Below, piece after piece: positions 42,864-53,000 of a DNA stretch of 64,000 nt. Within the stretch, counting starts at the first letter, position 1. Every line of letters begins with the position of its first letter. The notes under the pieces are model-generated. The model made no database searches. It worked only from the letters and a program-made list of their open reading frames with translations, and was not told where the DNA came from. The translations under genes were made by a program, and so were the position numbers. The DNA is from Chloroflexota bacterium (lineage in GTDB: Bacteria; Chloroflexota; Anaerolineae; Anaerolineales; Villigracilaceae). The stretch spans positions 124,001 through 188,000 of the forward strand of contig JACRLB010000002.1 in assembly GCA_016235445.1 (NCBI GenBank). Reading direction: 5' to 3'.

Positions 42864-44762
42864 ATGAAACTACGCCACACAATTATTTTAGCAATAACCA
42901 CAACTCTCCTCGCCGCATGTAACTTCACCCTCGCGGCGGATGTCACTCCCCCGCCGAATTACATTGCGCCCACCCCCGCGCCCACGCTTGGCCCGCTTTA
43001 CCCAGCCAGCGCGCCAGACGTTGCAAACGGCAAAATCATCTACACAGAAAAATGCGCGCCCTGCCATGGCGGCACGGGTCTCGGCGATGGCCCCGACGGC
43101 AAGCAACTTCCCGTCACGGTGGCCGCGCTGGGTCTGCCCGAAACCGCAAGCAAGGCATCCCCTGCAAAATGGTACACCACCGTCACGCAAGGCAATCTCG
43201 ACCGCTTCATGCCGCCCTTCGTCAGCCTGAGTGACCAGGAACGCTGGGATGTGGTGGCCTACGCGCTTACCTTGCACGTTTCTGAAAAGGATTTGAAAAG
43301 AGGCAAGGAGTTGTACGAGTATGTTTGTGGTGATTGCCCCACCGAAATTTTCCGCAACCAGGAGTGGATGTCTTCAGTCTCCAACATGGAACTCGCGCAA
43401 GCGCTCCACGATGGAACTCCTGACATCCCCGCATTGGAATCCAAAATGACCGAGGGTGGATTTACCGAACTCGCGGCCTACATCCGCACGTTGACCTTTG
43501 CGCCTCCGCCCGCGCCCGTAGTTGATTCTGCTACGGAGACTCTCGTCCCCGCTGTGGCAGGGGCGGGAACTCCGTCAGCCGAGGGAACGCCTCTCGATGC
43601 CACAGCCCAGGCCCAGCCTGCCCTGAGCGCAGCCGAAGGGACGCCTGAGGCGAGTGTTGAACCTGTCGCGGCCAGCGCGGGCAAAGTCAGCGGTCTCATT
43701 GATAATCGCACAGGCAAAGACTTCCCAGCCGATCTCAAAGTCACCTTGCGCGGCTTCGACCACGGCACAGACCCAGCCGCCGGCCCGCAGGAAATTCTCA
43801 CCCTCGAAGGAACGGTCAACGCCGATGGGACGTACGCCTTCGAGGATGTTGGCATTGTTGAAAACCAAATCTACCTCGCTGAAGTTGAAGTGGACGGCTT
43901 AAGCTACCAGACCGAGTTTGCGGTTGTGCCAGCCGAAACCAGCGAACTGACCCTGCCAGACATCATCGTCCATTCCACCACCGAAGAGTACAGCGCCTTG
44001 AAAGTTGATTCGGTGCAGATCTATTTCGATTTCGCAACCGAAGATGTCGCTCAAATATTCGCGGTCTACAACATCTCCAACACGGGCGATAAAACCATCA
44101 TCATCAAAATGGGCAATGAGCAAAAAGTGCCGTTCATCGCCTTCCCCGAAGGAGCCGAAGGACTGGGCTACGAAGCCGGCCAGGACAGCGCGGCCTTCGT
44201 CCCCACTGCGGATGGGTTCGCCATGCCGCCCAGCGAAACAGCCTACAGCCTGATCGCGTTCGCCTCCATCCCCAAGGCAAAGGAGATCGCCATCTCCCAA
44301 CCTGTCTTGCTGTCCATCGGCGAGTTGTCGCTCTTCCTGCCTGAAGGTGTGGAAGCAGAAGGCACAGCCCTCACCGACGAAGGCATTCAAACGATCCAGA
44401 CCACGAACTTTCATGTCTATTCTGCCAGCGGCTTGAAAGAAGGCGAAAGCCTGGGCTTCACACTCACAGGCGCGCCAAAGGATAATACGGCAGTCGCCCC
44501 GGATGTGACGCAAAATAAAAACCTGCTGATCGGCATTGGCGGCCTCGGCATTGTGCTCATCCTCGCCGGGGTGTGGATGTTCATGCGCGACAACAAAAGA
44601 GAGGAAGAGTCTGACGAAGAGGATGATGAATTTGAAGACAGCGAATCCATCATGGATGCCATCATCGCCATAGATGAACTGCACCGCGCCGGCAAACTCT
44701 CGGACGAGGCCTACAAACAAAGACGCGAAGAATTGAAAGACGCGTTGAAGAGAAAAGGATAG
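42864..44762 (+). CDS. Membrane-anchored c-type cytochrome lipoprotein
   Basis: A 632-aa lipoprotein (lipobox LLAACN). A cytochrome c domain at about 50-140 has heme site Cys64-Ala-Pro-Cys67-His68 and a candidate axial Met116 (RFMPPF). A second segment reads CGDCPTE at 155, where Pro replaces the heme-ligating His, so only one heme is expected. A Thr/Ala linker contains an in-frame repeat word (PALSAAEGT, near 43622). A long carboxypeptidase-regulatory-like beta domain, one membrane helix (about 555-575) and a SHOCT-like tail (IDELHRAGKLSDEAYKQRREEL) follow. Its place inside the ccm cluster suggests a respiratory role. Confidence 0.8.
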   Translation: MKLRHTIILAITTTLLAACNFTLAADVTPPPNYIAPTPAPTLGPLYPASAPDVANGKIIYTEKCAPCHGGTGLGDGPDGKQLPVTVAALGLPETASKASPAKWYTTVTQGNLDRFMPPFVSLSDQERWDVVAYALTLHVSEKDLKRGKELYEYVCGDCPTEIFRNQEWMSSVSNMELAQALHDGTPDIPALESKMTEGGFTELAAYIRTLTFAPPPAPVVDSATETLVPAVAGAGTPSAEGTPLDATAQAQPALSAAEGTPEASVEPVAASAGKVSGLIDNRTGKDFPADLKVTLRGFDHGTDPAAGPQEILTLEGTVNADGTYAFEDVGIVENQIYLAEVEVDGLSYQTEFAVVPAETSELTLPDIIVHSTTEEYSALKVDSVQIYFDFATEDVAQIFAVYNISNTGDKTIIIKMGNEQKVPFIAFPEGAEGLGYEAGQDSAAFVPTADGFAMPPSETAYSLIAFASIPKAKEIAISQPVLLSIGELSLFLPEGVEAEGTALTDEGIQTIQTTNFHVYSASGLKEGESLGFTLTGAPKDNTAVAPDVTQNKNLLIGIGGLGIVLILAGVWMFMRDNKREEESDEEDDEFEDSESIMDAIIAIDELHRAGKLSDEAYKQRREELKDALKRKG

Positions 44763-44764
44763 TC

Positions 44765-44882
44765 AGGACTTACGCAGAATCAATTTTTATCCGCTAATCT
44801 TCACGAATTTTCGCTAATCTTTTTAAAATTCGCGTGGATTGGCGTAGATTAGCGGATTCTCCTGGGGTTTTGCGTAAGTCCT
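44765..44882. mobile_element. MITE-like element with AGGACTTACGCA ends
   Basis: A 118-bp element with AGGACTTACGCA terminal inverted repeats and an imperfect palindromic interior (CCGCTAATCT / AGATTAGCGG). ATAGT lies one base outside each end, a tentative 5-bp duplication. It starts 3 bp after the cytochrome gene stop. Confidence 0.7.
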
Positions 44883-44891
44883 AATAGTATC

Positions 44892-45011
44892 GTCATTGCG
44901 AGGGCGCACTTACACTTTGCCCGACACTTGCACCGTACACCAGTGCGGTGAGCAATCTCCAATACAATGAAGAGATTGCTTCGTCGGGAAGAACATCCTC
45001 CTCGTAATGAC
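44892..45011. repeat. Repeat of the GTCATTGCGAGG type before ccmA
   Basis: GTCATTGCGAGG and CCTCGTAATGAC ends with AGCAATCTCC/AGAGATTGCT inside. It provides the ribosome-binding GGAGAG of ccmA just past its end. Confidence 0.65.
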
Positions 45012-45024
45012 GGAGAGAATTTCA

Positions 45025-45729
45025 ATGATCGAAACCAAAAAACTTGTCAAACGCTTTGGCTTGAAAACCATCCTGCGCGGAGTGGATTTTTCAGTACAGC
45101 CCGGTGAATTTGTGGCTCTGCTCGGACCGAACGGAGCAGGCAAAACCACCTTCCTGCGGATTCTCGCCTCTCTCTCCCGCCCCAGCCTGGGAAGTGTCAA
45201 AGTGGCAGGCTACTCCCTGCCGCATGAGTCTGCGCAAGTCCGCGCAAAATTGGGCGTGGTCTCGCACATGCCCCTGCTCTATCCCGACCTGACCGCCGAG
45301 GAAAACCTGCAATTCTACGCCCGCATGTACGGCATCACCAATCACCAATCACGAATTACCGAAGTTCTGCAAATGGTCGGCCTCGAACCCCGCCGCAAAG
45401 ACCTCGTCCGCACCTTTTCACGCGGAATGCAGCAACGCCTCGCCATCGGCAGGGCTGTCATCCACGACCCCGAAGTGATGCTCTTCGACGAGCCTTACAC
45501 CGGCCTCGACCAGGACGCCTCCGAAATGCTGGATGATGTCCTGCGTTCCGTTGCCGCGAAGGGACGCACCGTCGTGATGACATCCCACGACCTCGCCCGC
45601 GCCGAAGACCTCGCCACAAGATTCGACATCCTCTCACGCGGAGTCATCGCCGCTTCGGCCACGCAAAACGAATTGCAGAGTACAAACCTGCTCGCGTTTT
45701 ATAAACAGAGTCTAGCGGCTAAAAACTAG
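45025..45729 (+). CDS. ccmA: Heme exporter ABC ATPase CcmA
   Basis: A 234-aa ABC ATPase driving release of holo-CcmE with CcmB and CcmC. Walker A GPNGAGKT is at 34-41, the signature region reads FSRGMQQRLAIGRA, and Walker B VMLFDEPYTGLD follows. Residues ITNHQSRITE (near 45345-45360) are encoded by ATTACCA-type heptads inserted in frame between the Q loop and signature. GGAGAG supports ATG 45025 over an upstream in-frame ATG at 45007. Confidence 0.9.
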   Translation: MIETKKLVKRFGLKTILRGVDFSVQPGEFVALLGPNGAGKTTFLRILASLSRPSLGSVKVAGYSLPHESAQVRAKLGVVSHMPLLYPDLTAEENLQFYARMYGITNHQSRITEVLQMVGLEPRRKDLVRTFSRGMQQRLAIGRAVIHDPEVMLFDEPYTGLDQDASEMLDDVLRSVAAKGRTVVMTSHDLARAEDLATRFDILSRGVIAASATQNELQSTNLLAFYKQSLAAKN

Positions 45730-45781
45730 CGATTGGAGACTGGCAGTCACCAATCTCCAATCTCATTACCAACCCACCCCC

Positions 45782-46474
45782 ATGTCATCCCCCCCCTCTC
45801 CCTCCTTCTTCAAAGCCACCATGGCCATTGTCTATAAAGACCTTGCCGCAGAATTGCGCTCGCGCGAACTGCTCTCTGCCATGCTGGTCTTTTCCATGCT
45901 GGTCATCCTCATCTTCAACTTCGCCCTGGAGTTGGATATCAAAGTACGGCAATCCGTCACCGCTGGCGTTTTGTGGACAACCTTCGCCTTCGCCGGCACC
46001 CTCGGCCTCAACCGCTCCATGGCAGTTGAAAAAGACCGCGGCTGTATGGACGGTCTCCTGCTTGCCCCCGTAGACCGCTCTGCCATCTTCTTTGGCAAAG
46101 CCATCAGCAACCTGGCCTTCATGCTCATCGTGGAAGCGATAGTCCTCCCGCTGTATGCCCTGCTTTACAACGAAGCCCGCATCTTTCAACCCAGTTTCCT
46201 CGGCGTAATATTGCTTGGCTCGATTGGCTACATTGCCGTGGGCACTTTGCTTTCCGCCATGTCTGTCCAAACCCGCACGCGGGATGTTCTGCTCCCGATT
46301 CTGCTCTTCCCTGTGGCGGTTCCCGTTTTGCTGGCATCCGTCAAAGCCAGCGGCGGGTTGCTAAATGGCGCTACCTTCGCAGAAATCCTCACCCCGCTCA
46401 ACCTGCTCATCGTCTACGATGTGATCTTTATTGCCGTCGCCTTCATGGTATTTGATTTTGTTGTGGAAGAATAG
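45782..46474 (+). CDS. ccmB: Heme exporter membrane protein CcmB
   Basis: A 230-aa membrane protein with about six helices. The N-terminal FKATMAIVYKDLAAELRSRELLSAMLVFSMLVILIFNFA matches the CcmB opening, and RDVLLPILLFPVAVPVLLASVKA matches its late conserved segment. It pairs with CcmA. The gap of 50 bp before it carries CCAATCT heptads. No clear ribosome-binding site is visible, so ATG 45821 is an alternative start. Confidence 0.9.
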   Translation: MSSPPSPSFFKATMAIVYKDLAAELRSRELLSAMLVFSMLVILIFNFALELDIKVRQSVTAGVLWTTFAFAGTLGLNRSMAVEKDRGCMDGLLLAPVDRSAIFFGKAISNLAFMLIVEAIVLPLYALLYNEARIFQPSFLGVILLGSIGYIAVGTLLSAMSVQTRTRDVLLPILLFPVAVPVLLASVKASGGLLNGATFAEILTPLNLLIVYDVIFIAVAFMVFDFVVEE

Positions 46475-46579
46475 CGGGCAGTGGGCAGTTGTCAGTAAAC
46501 AGTGAGCAGTTATCAGTGTAGTTGGAAGCGCAATCAATCGTAAATCAAAAATCGTAAATTTTAAAAAGGAGTTCATCCA

Positions 46580-47278
46580 ATGCAATCCAAACCAATCCTA
46601 CTCACAATTCTGGACGTTGTATCCATCATCGTACTCGGCGTCGCCGCCTATCTGGCGCTTGTCTTCGCCCCCACCGAACTGGTCATGGGGAATGTACAGC
46701 GCGTCTTTTACTTCCACGTGGGCACAGCCTGGGTCGGCTTGCTCGGCTTTGTTGTCGCGGCCATTGCAGGCATTACCTACCTTGTCACCAAAGACATGAG
46801 ATGGGATCGCTTCGAGGTCGCCGCTGTAGAAGTCAGCACCATGTTCTTCTTCATCACCATCGTGCTCGGTTCCATCTGGGCGCGCCCCGCCTGGAACACC
46901 TGGTGGACCTGGGACCCCCGCCTCACCACCGCCGCCGTCACCGAACTGATCTACATCGCCTACTTCATGCTCCGCCAGGGTATCGAAGACCCCGAAAAAC
47001 GCGCCCGCTTCGGCGCAGTCTACACCCTGCTCGGCGGCCTCAGCGCGCCCATCACCTTCATGGTCATCCGTCTCTTCCGCACCATTCACCCCGTCGTCAT
47101 CGGCAGTCAAAGCGCCGAAGCCCAGGGCGGCTTCAGCATGACCAGCGACATGAAAACCGCCTTCTTCTTCGCCCTCTTCGCCTTCACCGTCATCTTTATA
47201 GACCTGATGTGGCACCGCATCCGCCTCGGCAGTTTGCAAGAGAAGGTCGAACAACTCAAACTCAACGTCTCGATGTAA
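46580..47278 (+). CDS. ccmC: Heme-handling protein CcmC
   Basis: A 232-aa protein with six membrane helices that loads heme onto CcmE. The tryptophan-rich motif is WNTWWTWDPRLT (near 106-117), flanked by His in FYFHVGTAWVG (near 45) and in FRTIHPVV (near 170). AAAGGAGTTCATCC precedes the ATG. The 105-bp gap before it holds CAGTGGGCAG-like short repeats. Confidence 0.93.
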   Translation: MQSKPILLTILDVVSIIVLGVAAYLALVFAPTELVMGNVQRVFYFHVGTAWVGLLGFVVAAIAGITYLVTKDMRWDRFEVAAVEVSTMFFFITIVLGSIWARPAWNTWWTWDPRLTTAAVTELIYIAYFMLRQGIEDPEKRARFGAVYTLLGGLSAPITFMVIRLFRTIHPVVIGSQSAEAQGGFSMTSDMKTAFFFALFAFTVIFIDLMWHRIRLGSLQEKVEQLKLNVSM

Positions 47279-47289
47279 TTGGAGAAAAA

Positions 47290-47454
47290 ATGGAAACCAT
47301 CCCCGACACCTCAGGCTACATGATCGCAGGCTACCTCATTGCATTCGCCACCATGGGCATCTACACCCTCAGCATGTACCTGCGCAAAAAAAATCTCAAG
47401 CGCGACCTCGAAACCCTCGAAGCCCTCGAAGCCGAACAAACCAAAAAGAAATAA
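47290..47454 (+). CDS. ccmD: CcmD-like small membrane protein
   Basis: A 54-aa protein with one membrane helix (GYMIAGYLIAFATMGIYTLSMYL) and a charged C-terminal tail (KRDLETLEALEAEQ), the usual layout of CcmD, which stabilises the CcmABCE complex. It starts 12 bp after ccmC with GGAG 6 bases before ATG 47290. The identification rests on size, topology and position. Confidence 0.82.
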   Translation: METIPDTSGYMIAGYLIAFATMGIYTLSMYLRKKNLKRDLETLEALEAEQTKKK

Positions 47455-47574
47455 TCCGCCATCGAAAGAGTCCGCTCATCTAACGCCCGCGTCGCAAATG
47501 GCTTTTCCCCTCCTGTGAAAAAGCTCAAATTACGACCTTGACGGGTATAATTAGAGTGGACTCTTTTGATTCTC

Positions 47575-49194
47575 ATGCAGAGACGCCACTGGAAGATCGG
47601 CCTCCTCTCGATCATGATCGCCATCTCGAACATGGCGTTCATCCCTAATCTCGCGCCTGCTCCTGCTCCCAATCCGCCACCCGGCCCAGACCGCTTCTCC
47701 GTCATCGCCGTGGAATACACCGCCCACGAGTGGAATCTGCTGGCATGGAAAAACAAGGCATTCATCTGCTCCATCATCATAGATCATGAAGGCATGCCCC
47801 TCCCCGAAGAAGTGTTCAGAGACTGCGGAAATACCATTTACAAAAAATGGGTCACCCAACCCCCCTGCATCATCCGTGAATACAAAACTTGCGAAGGCTA
47901 CTACGCCGTTCTAATCACCAGCCAGCAAAAAGAAAAAGAAATCTCCATGCAACTCGCCCCCGCCAGCGCATGGATATCCCTCGAAGATTGCGAATACGTC
48001 CCAAGCGCTTCCACCAACATTTGCGAGACCCTGCCCACCCTCGTCATCACAGGGCAGGAACCGCTTCCAAACGAATCCATCATCCAAATAGCGGGCACCT
48101 ACGAAGGCGAGTCCTTCGACTGCAACGAGACCCACATCTGCAAATTCCACATCCCTGAAACAGACGAAGATGGCGCCACCGTCGAATTCTGGTCGTATTC
48201 AAGCTACGGAGACAGCAGTCCCGTTTTCACGGCAGAAGTCCGTGTGCAACTCGCCGATGAAGGCGACCCGGATCAACTCTACTGGTATGTGGATGTGCTC
48301 TCCTCCCAATGGCAGGGAAATGCCGTTGCCACCTGCTCAGACTCATGGGGGGTCTTCCCTCCCGTGGGCGGCGTGCCCGAATGGCTCTCCACCCCCACAC
48401 AAAGTGAGGAACTCAGCAGCGACATCCCCTACACCTATCTTGCGGCTAACCTCATTCTACAAGGCGCCGTGGATGCCAGTTCCTGCACAGATGGCGGCCT
48501 GGCTCCGGGGAATCTTGTAAATCAATGCGGCCTGGAAAAATCACGCGATGCCGTAACGGCATGGCAAAATCAATTCGATGAATTGATCCTGAACACCGCA
48601 AATGAAACAGGAGTGCCGGCGCGATTGATAAAAAACCTCTTCGCGCGTGAAAGCCAGTTTTGGCCGGGCATCTTTCAGGATGTCGGCGATACGGGCCTCG
48701 GTCAACTGACCGAGAACGGCGCAGACACCACCCTCTTTTGGAATCCCTCCTTCTACAATCAGTTCTGCCCGCTCGTCATGGATGCCGGCACATGTGAAGC
48801 AAAATACATGAACCTGGATGAAGAACAGCAAGTTGCCCTGCGCCGCGCCCTGGTAGGCAGTGTCGACGCAACCTGTGAAGATTGCCCGCTTGGGCTTGAC
48901 CTGACACAGGCGGATTTCTCCATCGGTGTTTTTGCCCACACCATGATCGCCAACTGTGAACAGACAGGGCAGGTTGTCTACAACTACACGGGCAAATCCC
49001 CGGGGGATGCAGCCTCCTACGAAGAGCTATGGAAATTCACCCTGGTCAACTACAACGCAGGCGGCGGGTGTCTCGCAGATGCCATCACAAACGCCACGAG
49101 AGGCGGCGCGGCTCTTACCTGGGAAAATCTTTCCCCCTACCTCACCGGCGCATGTTCCGGCGCTGTGGATTATGTCAACGATATAAGCAAGTAA
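47575..49194 (+). CDS. Secreted lytic transglycosylase-like protein
   Basis: A 539-aa exported protein. A signal peptide (7-26) is followed by a Pro-rich stretch and a Cys-rich N-terminal region of unknown fold with about a dozen Cys. The C-terminal ~200 residues resemble an SLT/lysozyme-like domain: LIKNLFARESQFWPG with the catalytic-type Glu, TGLGQLTENG, and a late TLVNYNAGGG. This predicts cleavage of peptidoglycan or a related glycan. The upstream in-frame TTG at 47566 is not favoured; ATG 47575 starts the signal sequence. Confidence 0.68.
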   Translation: MQRRHWKIGLLSIMIAISNMAFIPNLAPAPAPNPPPGPDRFSVIAVEYTAHEWNLLAWKNKAFICSIIIDHEGMPLPEEVFRDCGNTIYKKWVTQPPCIIREYKTCEGYYAVLITSQQKEKEISMQLAPASAWISLEDCEYVPSASTNICETLPTLVITGQEPLPNESIIQIAGTYEGESFDCNETHICKFHIPETDEDGATVEFWSYSSYGDSSPVFTAEVRVQLADEGDPDQLYWYVDVLSSQWQGNAVATCSDSWGVFPPVGGVPEWLSTPTQSEELSSDIPYTYLAANLILQGAVDASSCTDGGLAPGNLVNQCGLEKSRDAVTAWQNQFDELILNTANETGVPARLIKNLFARESQFWPGIFQDVGDTGLGQLTENGADTTLFWNPSFYNQFCPLVMDAGTCEAKYMNLDEEQQVALRRALVGSVDATCEDCPLGLDLTQADFSIGVFAHTMIANCEQTGQVVYNYTGKSPGDAASYEELWKFTLVNYNAGGGCLADAITNATRGGAALTWENLSPYLTGACSGAVDYVNDISK

Positions 49195-49232
49195 TTTCTG
49201 TACACTATCGAAAAAAATTTCGATATCACCGA

Positions 49233-49260
49233 TTGTCATATAAAAAACCAGTGGTATAAT
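49233..49260 (+). promoter_or_regulatory. Promoter of tRNA-Ser
   Basis: TTGTCA at 49233-49238, 16-bp spacer, TATAAT at 49255-49260; the tRNA begins 16 bp later. Confidence 0.75.
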
Positions 49261-49276
49261 TCGCCAGCTTGAACTT

Positions 49277-49366
49277 GGAGAGGTCGCGTAGTCTGGCTTA
49301 GCGCGCACGCTTGGAAAGCGTGTAACCCACAAAGGTTCGCGGGTTCGAATCCCGCCCTCTCCGCCA
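49277..49366 (+). tRNA. tRNA-Ser (GGA)
   Basis: A 90-nt class II tRNA. The acceptor GGAGAGG pairs with CCTCTCC, the anticodon loop is CTTGGAAAG giving anticodon GGA, and a long variable arm precedes the T arm GCGGGTTCGAATCCCGC. A GCCA end is encoded. Confidence 0.95.
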
Positions 49367-49634
49367 GCCACGTCCCTCTCCATGAGGGACGTTTTTGTTT
49401 GAGGTTCACGCGCCCCCATTGAGGGGATGTTATTTGAATTCCCGCCTTCTCCGCCACAGTGTCCCTCTCCATGAGGGACGTTTTTATTTAAGGTTCACGC
49501 CCCCCCATTGAGGGGATGTTATTTGAATTCCCGCCCTCTCCGCCACAGTGTCCCTCTCCATGAGGGACGTTTTTATTTGAGGTTCACGCGCCCCCATTGA
49601 GGGGATGATATTCGAATCCCGCCCTCTCCGCCAC
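49347..49634 (+). repeat. 89-bp tandem array carrying the tRNA-Ser 3' end and terminator
   Basis: The 3' end of the tRNA (GAATCCCGCCCTCTCCGCCA) recurs at 49436, 49525 and 49614, always 89 bp apart, with one to two differences. Between them each unit has a GTCCCTCTCCATGAGGGACG hairpin with T run and a GCGCCCCCATTGAGGGG segment. There are about 3.2 units. No complete extra tRNA is present. Confidence 0.9.
49371..49396 (+). terminator. Terminator of tRNA-Ser
   Basis: CGTCCCTC and GAGGGACG arms, then GTTTTT; copied in each 89-bp unit. Confidence 0.8.
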
Positions 49635-49639
49635 AAAAA

Positions 49640-50059
49640 ACGCTTCAATCAATGAGGCGATTTCCTTTTTAGGTTCTCACGGTATCTTCTCAAAAATCCG
49701 TAGAACAATGAGGGCCGTAATGGAAAAGTATGGCACATGACATTTGTCACTTGTAATGGCTGTCAGATTTTTAGATAATTTCGGCAGATAGGGACATATT
49801 TATTTGTAGCTTGTAACGAGTCTGTTGCATCTCTTAACGAATTGAATCAGCAAAATAATTTGTGTTTAAGTGGCGATGAACCAGCCTGCCCTTATTGGTC
49901 GCTTGCGTACACATTGCGCGGGGCACTGGTGAGCCAATAGCGAAACCGACTTGAAAGGTCGGTTTTTAATTTCCCGTCAAGAAAGGAGAAATATATAAGG
50001 TGTTTGGTTTTAAATCGTCGTTTTCAAAAAAAAAGTTTCAACAAGAATAGGGAGATGAA
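49640..50059 (+). other. Gene-free leader region of the beta-helix protein, possible structured RNA
   Basis: No reading frame is convincing. CGCTTCA/TGAGGCG with a T-rich tail near 49640-49665 looks like a weak terminator. From about 49870, CTTATTGG and CCAATAG could pair around a GC-rich core, and AACCGAC/GTCGGTT with TTTTT (49943-49967) is a clear hairpin terminator about 90 bp before the next gene. That fits a small RNA or a regulated leader. No known riboswitch consensus was recognised. Confidence 0.45.
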
Positions 50060-53000
50060 ATGAAAACTTCTAAAGTTTGTGCCGTGCTTCTTGTTTTGGC
50101 GCTTGCGCTGAGTATGATAACGCCAGCGAACGCTTCAGGGACGATAACGGTCAAACCGTCAGCGATGAATGGGTGGTTTGCTTACAATGATGGATACACA
50201 GGCGGAGCGGCCAATTTTGTCAGCGGTCCCGCGGGAATGCCGCTGGGCGCGGGAAGTTTAAACTTTGCACTGGCCGGAACGGCGCGCATGTTGATGGGGA
50301 CTCCAGCATATGCTGGAACACGACTCGATCAAATCACCAATTTAGAATACAACACATACCGTAGTTCAGCAGATGCAGAAAATCTGCTGGCGGCCACACT
50401 CCAATTCGATATGGATTATGATCTGACAGACTCGACAACAACCTGGCAAAGTCGTTTGGTCTTTGAGCCATATTTTACGGCGGGAGGCGGCAACATTCCA
50501 CAGAACACATGGCAAACGTGGACTCCAATGAGCGGCATGTGGTGGATGTCTGGCACGCCAATCGTCGCGGATACACCGGTAGCAAATCCATGTCCACAGG
50601 CGGGTCCTTGTACATGGAGCGCGGTACTATCTGCGTTTCCAAATGCAGGGTTGCGCGCAGGTATCGGTGTCGCGTGGTTCAAGGCAGGCGGTCCCTGGGC
50701 AAGTTTCGATGGAAATGTGGACGCATTTACCATCGGCGTGAGCGGGGATGACACCACATACGACTTTGAACCCGAAGTTCTCTGCACCACCGTCTGCTAT
50801 GTGGATGCGGTCAACGGGAACGATGTGAACGGTGGCGCGAGCGCAGGGAATGCCAAGAAAACGATTCAAACGGCAATTGATGCTGTAGACCCCGGCGGGC
50901 AGGTCCGTGTACTCCCCGGCAACTACAGCGAAACAGCGGTCAATCGATGGGTACTGGGAACGAACGGGCCGCATCAATTTGGCCTGTTCATCGACAAGGA
51001 TGAAGTCACAATTCAAGGCGTGGATGCAGGCGATGTGCCTATTACCGATTACAACGCATTGGGCGCATACGTCACAACGAATGCAACCAATAACTTTGGG
51101 TACAGTGGCATCTTTGTACAAGGCGATAACGTAACCATTGCGGGCTTACAAATTGGCCCCAATACCCCTGGTGATAACAAAACCGTTGAGATCATCGGCA
51201 ATGGATTCACTCTCAAAGATTCACATATAGATGTGCCCGGTGGAGGTTCTGTCTATTTCAACGATTGGCAGTTTGACACAGGCACAGATACATCACACGT
51301 TCAAAGTTATACGATTGACCATAACCTGATTAACCAAAGCACCAGCATTGATATCACAAGTGGCGCGGGCTATTCCGGACCTGTGAACGGGCGGCAAATT
51401 GTGAACAATGAATTCGAAAACAGTGAATTCTGGCCATCCATCAGTTTCAATGGCTCAGGCACAGGCGTGCCGTGGTTTGTTCAGTCAGTTGGCGGCGCGG
51501 TGATCGAAAACAACACGTTCACCAATACGTTCGATGGCAATGACGTGCGCGCGGGTCATATTCGCATCCGCGGAGATTACGATAACAGCCAATTCGATTG
51601 GACTGCCTATTGGAACAACAATACCTTCAATAAAGCGGTTGTGATTTTGACTGGCGCGTATCCTCCTTTTAACGTGCGCGAGTACAACTACACCAGTGGC
51701 TCATACTCCTTCGACGTGCGCAGAATTGGGGTGAACATTCAAGGAAGTGTGGATAAAGCCGTTGCGAGTGATACGGTTTTGGTCAAGGCTGGAACGTATG
51801 TTGAGCAGGTGGCGGTTGACAAATCGCTTATTCTGCTCGGCGAATCTGGCGCAGCTTCCACATTCATCGTCGCGCCATCTACAATTCCTGTCGCTTCCAA
51901 TCCAAACTCGACGGTCGTCAAGATCGCGGGATCAGGCGTCAGCGTGGACTTCAGCGGTTTCACAGTGACAGGCCCGGGGCCGAGTGGATGCGGGAGCATC
52001 GGCAGTGGAATCTTTGTCCGCGACGATGCGTATGCCAATATCCACGATAACGAGATTCTGGATATTCGCGATAATCCTTTCAGCGGATGCCAGAACGGTG
52101 TTGCGATTTTAGTCGGGCGCGCCGCATTCGGTACCAGCGGTTCAGCCGATATCAGCAACAATGTGATCTCCGGGTATCAAAAGAACGGTGTGACGATCAG
52201 CAATGTCGGTTCATCCGCTACTGTGACCAATAACATCATCACCGGAGCGGGCGCGACGAGCATCATCGCGCAAAACGGCGTGCAATTCAGCGGAGGCGCG
52301 ACGGGTGATATAAATGGAAATGCGATATCGAATCATTCTTATTCGCCCGGCGACTGGACTTCCACTGGCATATTGATCTATGTGTCAGATGCGAATACGT
52401 ACGGCAATACGATGAGCGAAAACCAGGTGGGCATTTACCACATCGAAGGTTCCGGCGTACATGATGCGAACATCATGAATGTCTCTACAGCGGGAACGCT
52501 TTCGCCGTACTTCTATGGCTTTGTCGTAGATGCGCCTCCCCCCGGATTAAACCCCGTACCGTTTGAAGATGAGAGCCTCACGCCATCTGCGGCCGCTTCG
52601 GTAAATTCTTTGATGTCTTCTGTTGCAACGCAGGATGTAGCCATCCTGAATAACGAACTCAGCGGGGATGGAACCAGCGCAGGCTACGGTATCGGCGCGT
52701 ATGGCGGCTTTGGGACACTGGATATTGACCTGACCGTGAAGAACAACAAAGTGCTTGACTTCGGCATCGGTCTCGATATCTACCAGTGTTCAGGAAGTTG
52801 CGCAAGCGGTGTGTTCAGCAATGTGGATGTCAATCTAAATAGCATTACGGGAAATGTTGATTATGGCTTACTGAACACCGATGCAATTCAGGTGAATGCG
52901 GAGAAGAACTGGTGGGGCAATACAAACGGACCATCGCACGCCAGCAATCCTGCGGGCACAGGTGATGTGGTGAGCGACAACGTGGACTTCGGCCCGTGGC

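Noticed and set aside
46598-47254. 218-aa Glu/Asp/His-rich frame antisense to ccmC
   Set aside because: Extreme acidic composition typical of a shadow frame; CcmC on the plus strand is complete with its WWD motif.
49347-49634. Regular repeats considered as a CRISPR array
   Set aside because: The unit is 89 bp and repeated throughout its length, with no variable spacers; it contains a tRNA 3' end and a terminator. No cas gene is in the window.
49800-49967. Cyclic-di-GMP or other known riboswitch upstream of the beta-helix gene
   Set aside because: The conserved GEMM, cobalamin, TPP or other core sequences I know are absent; kept only as a possible structured leader.
49277-50059. Integrated prophage or genomic island at tRNA-Ser
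   Set aside because: No integrase, phage or transfer gene follows the tRNA; the next gene is a beta-helix protein with ordinary composition.
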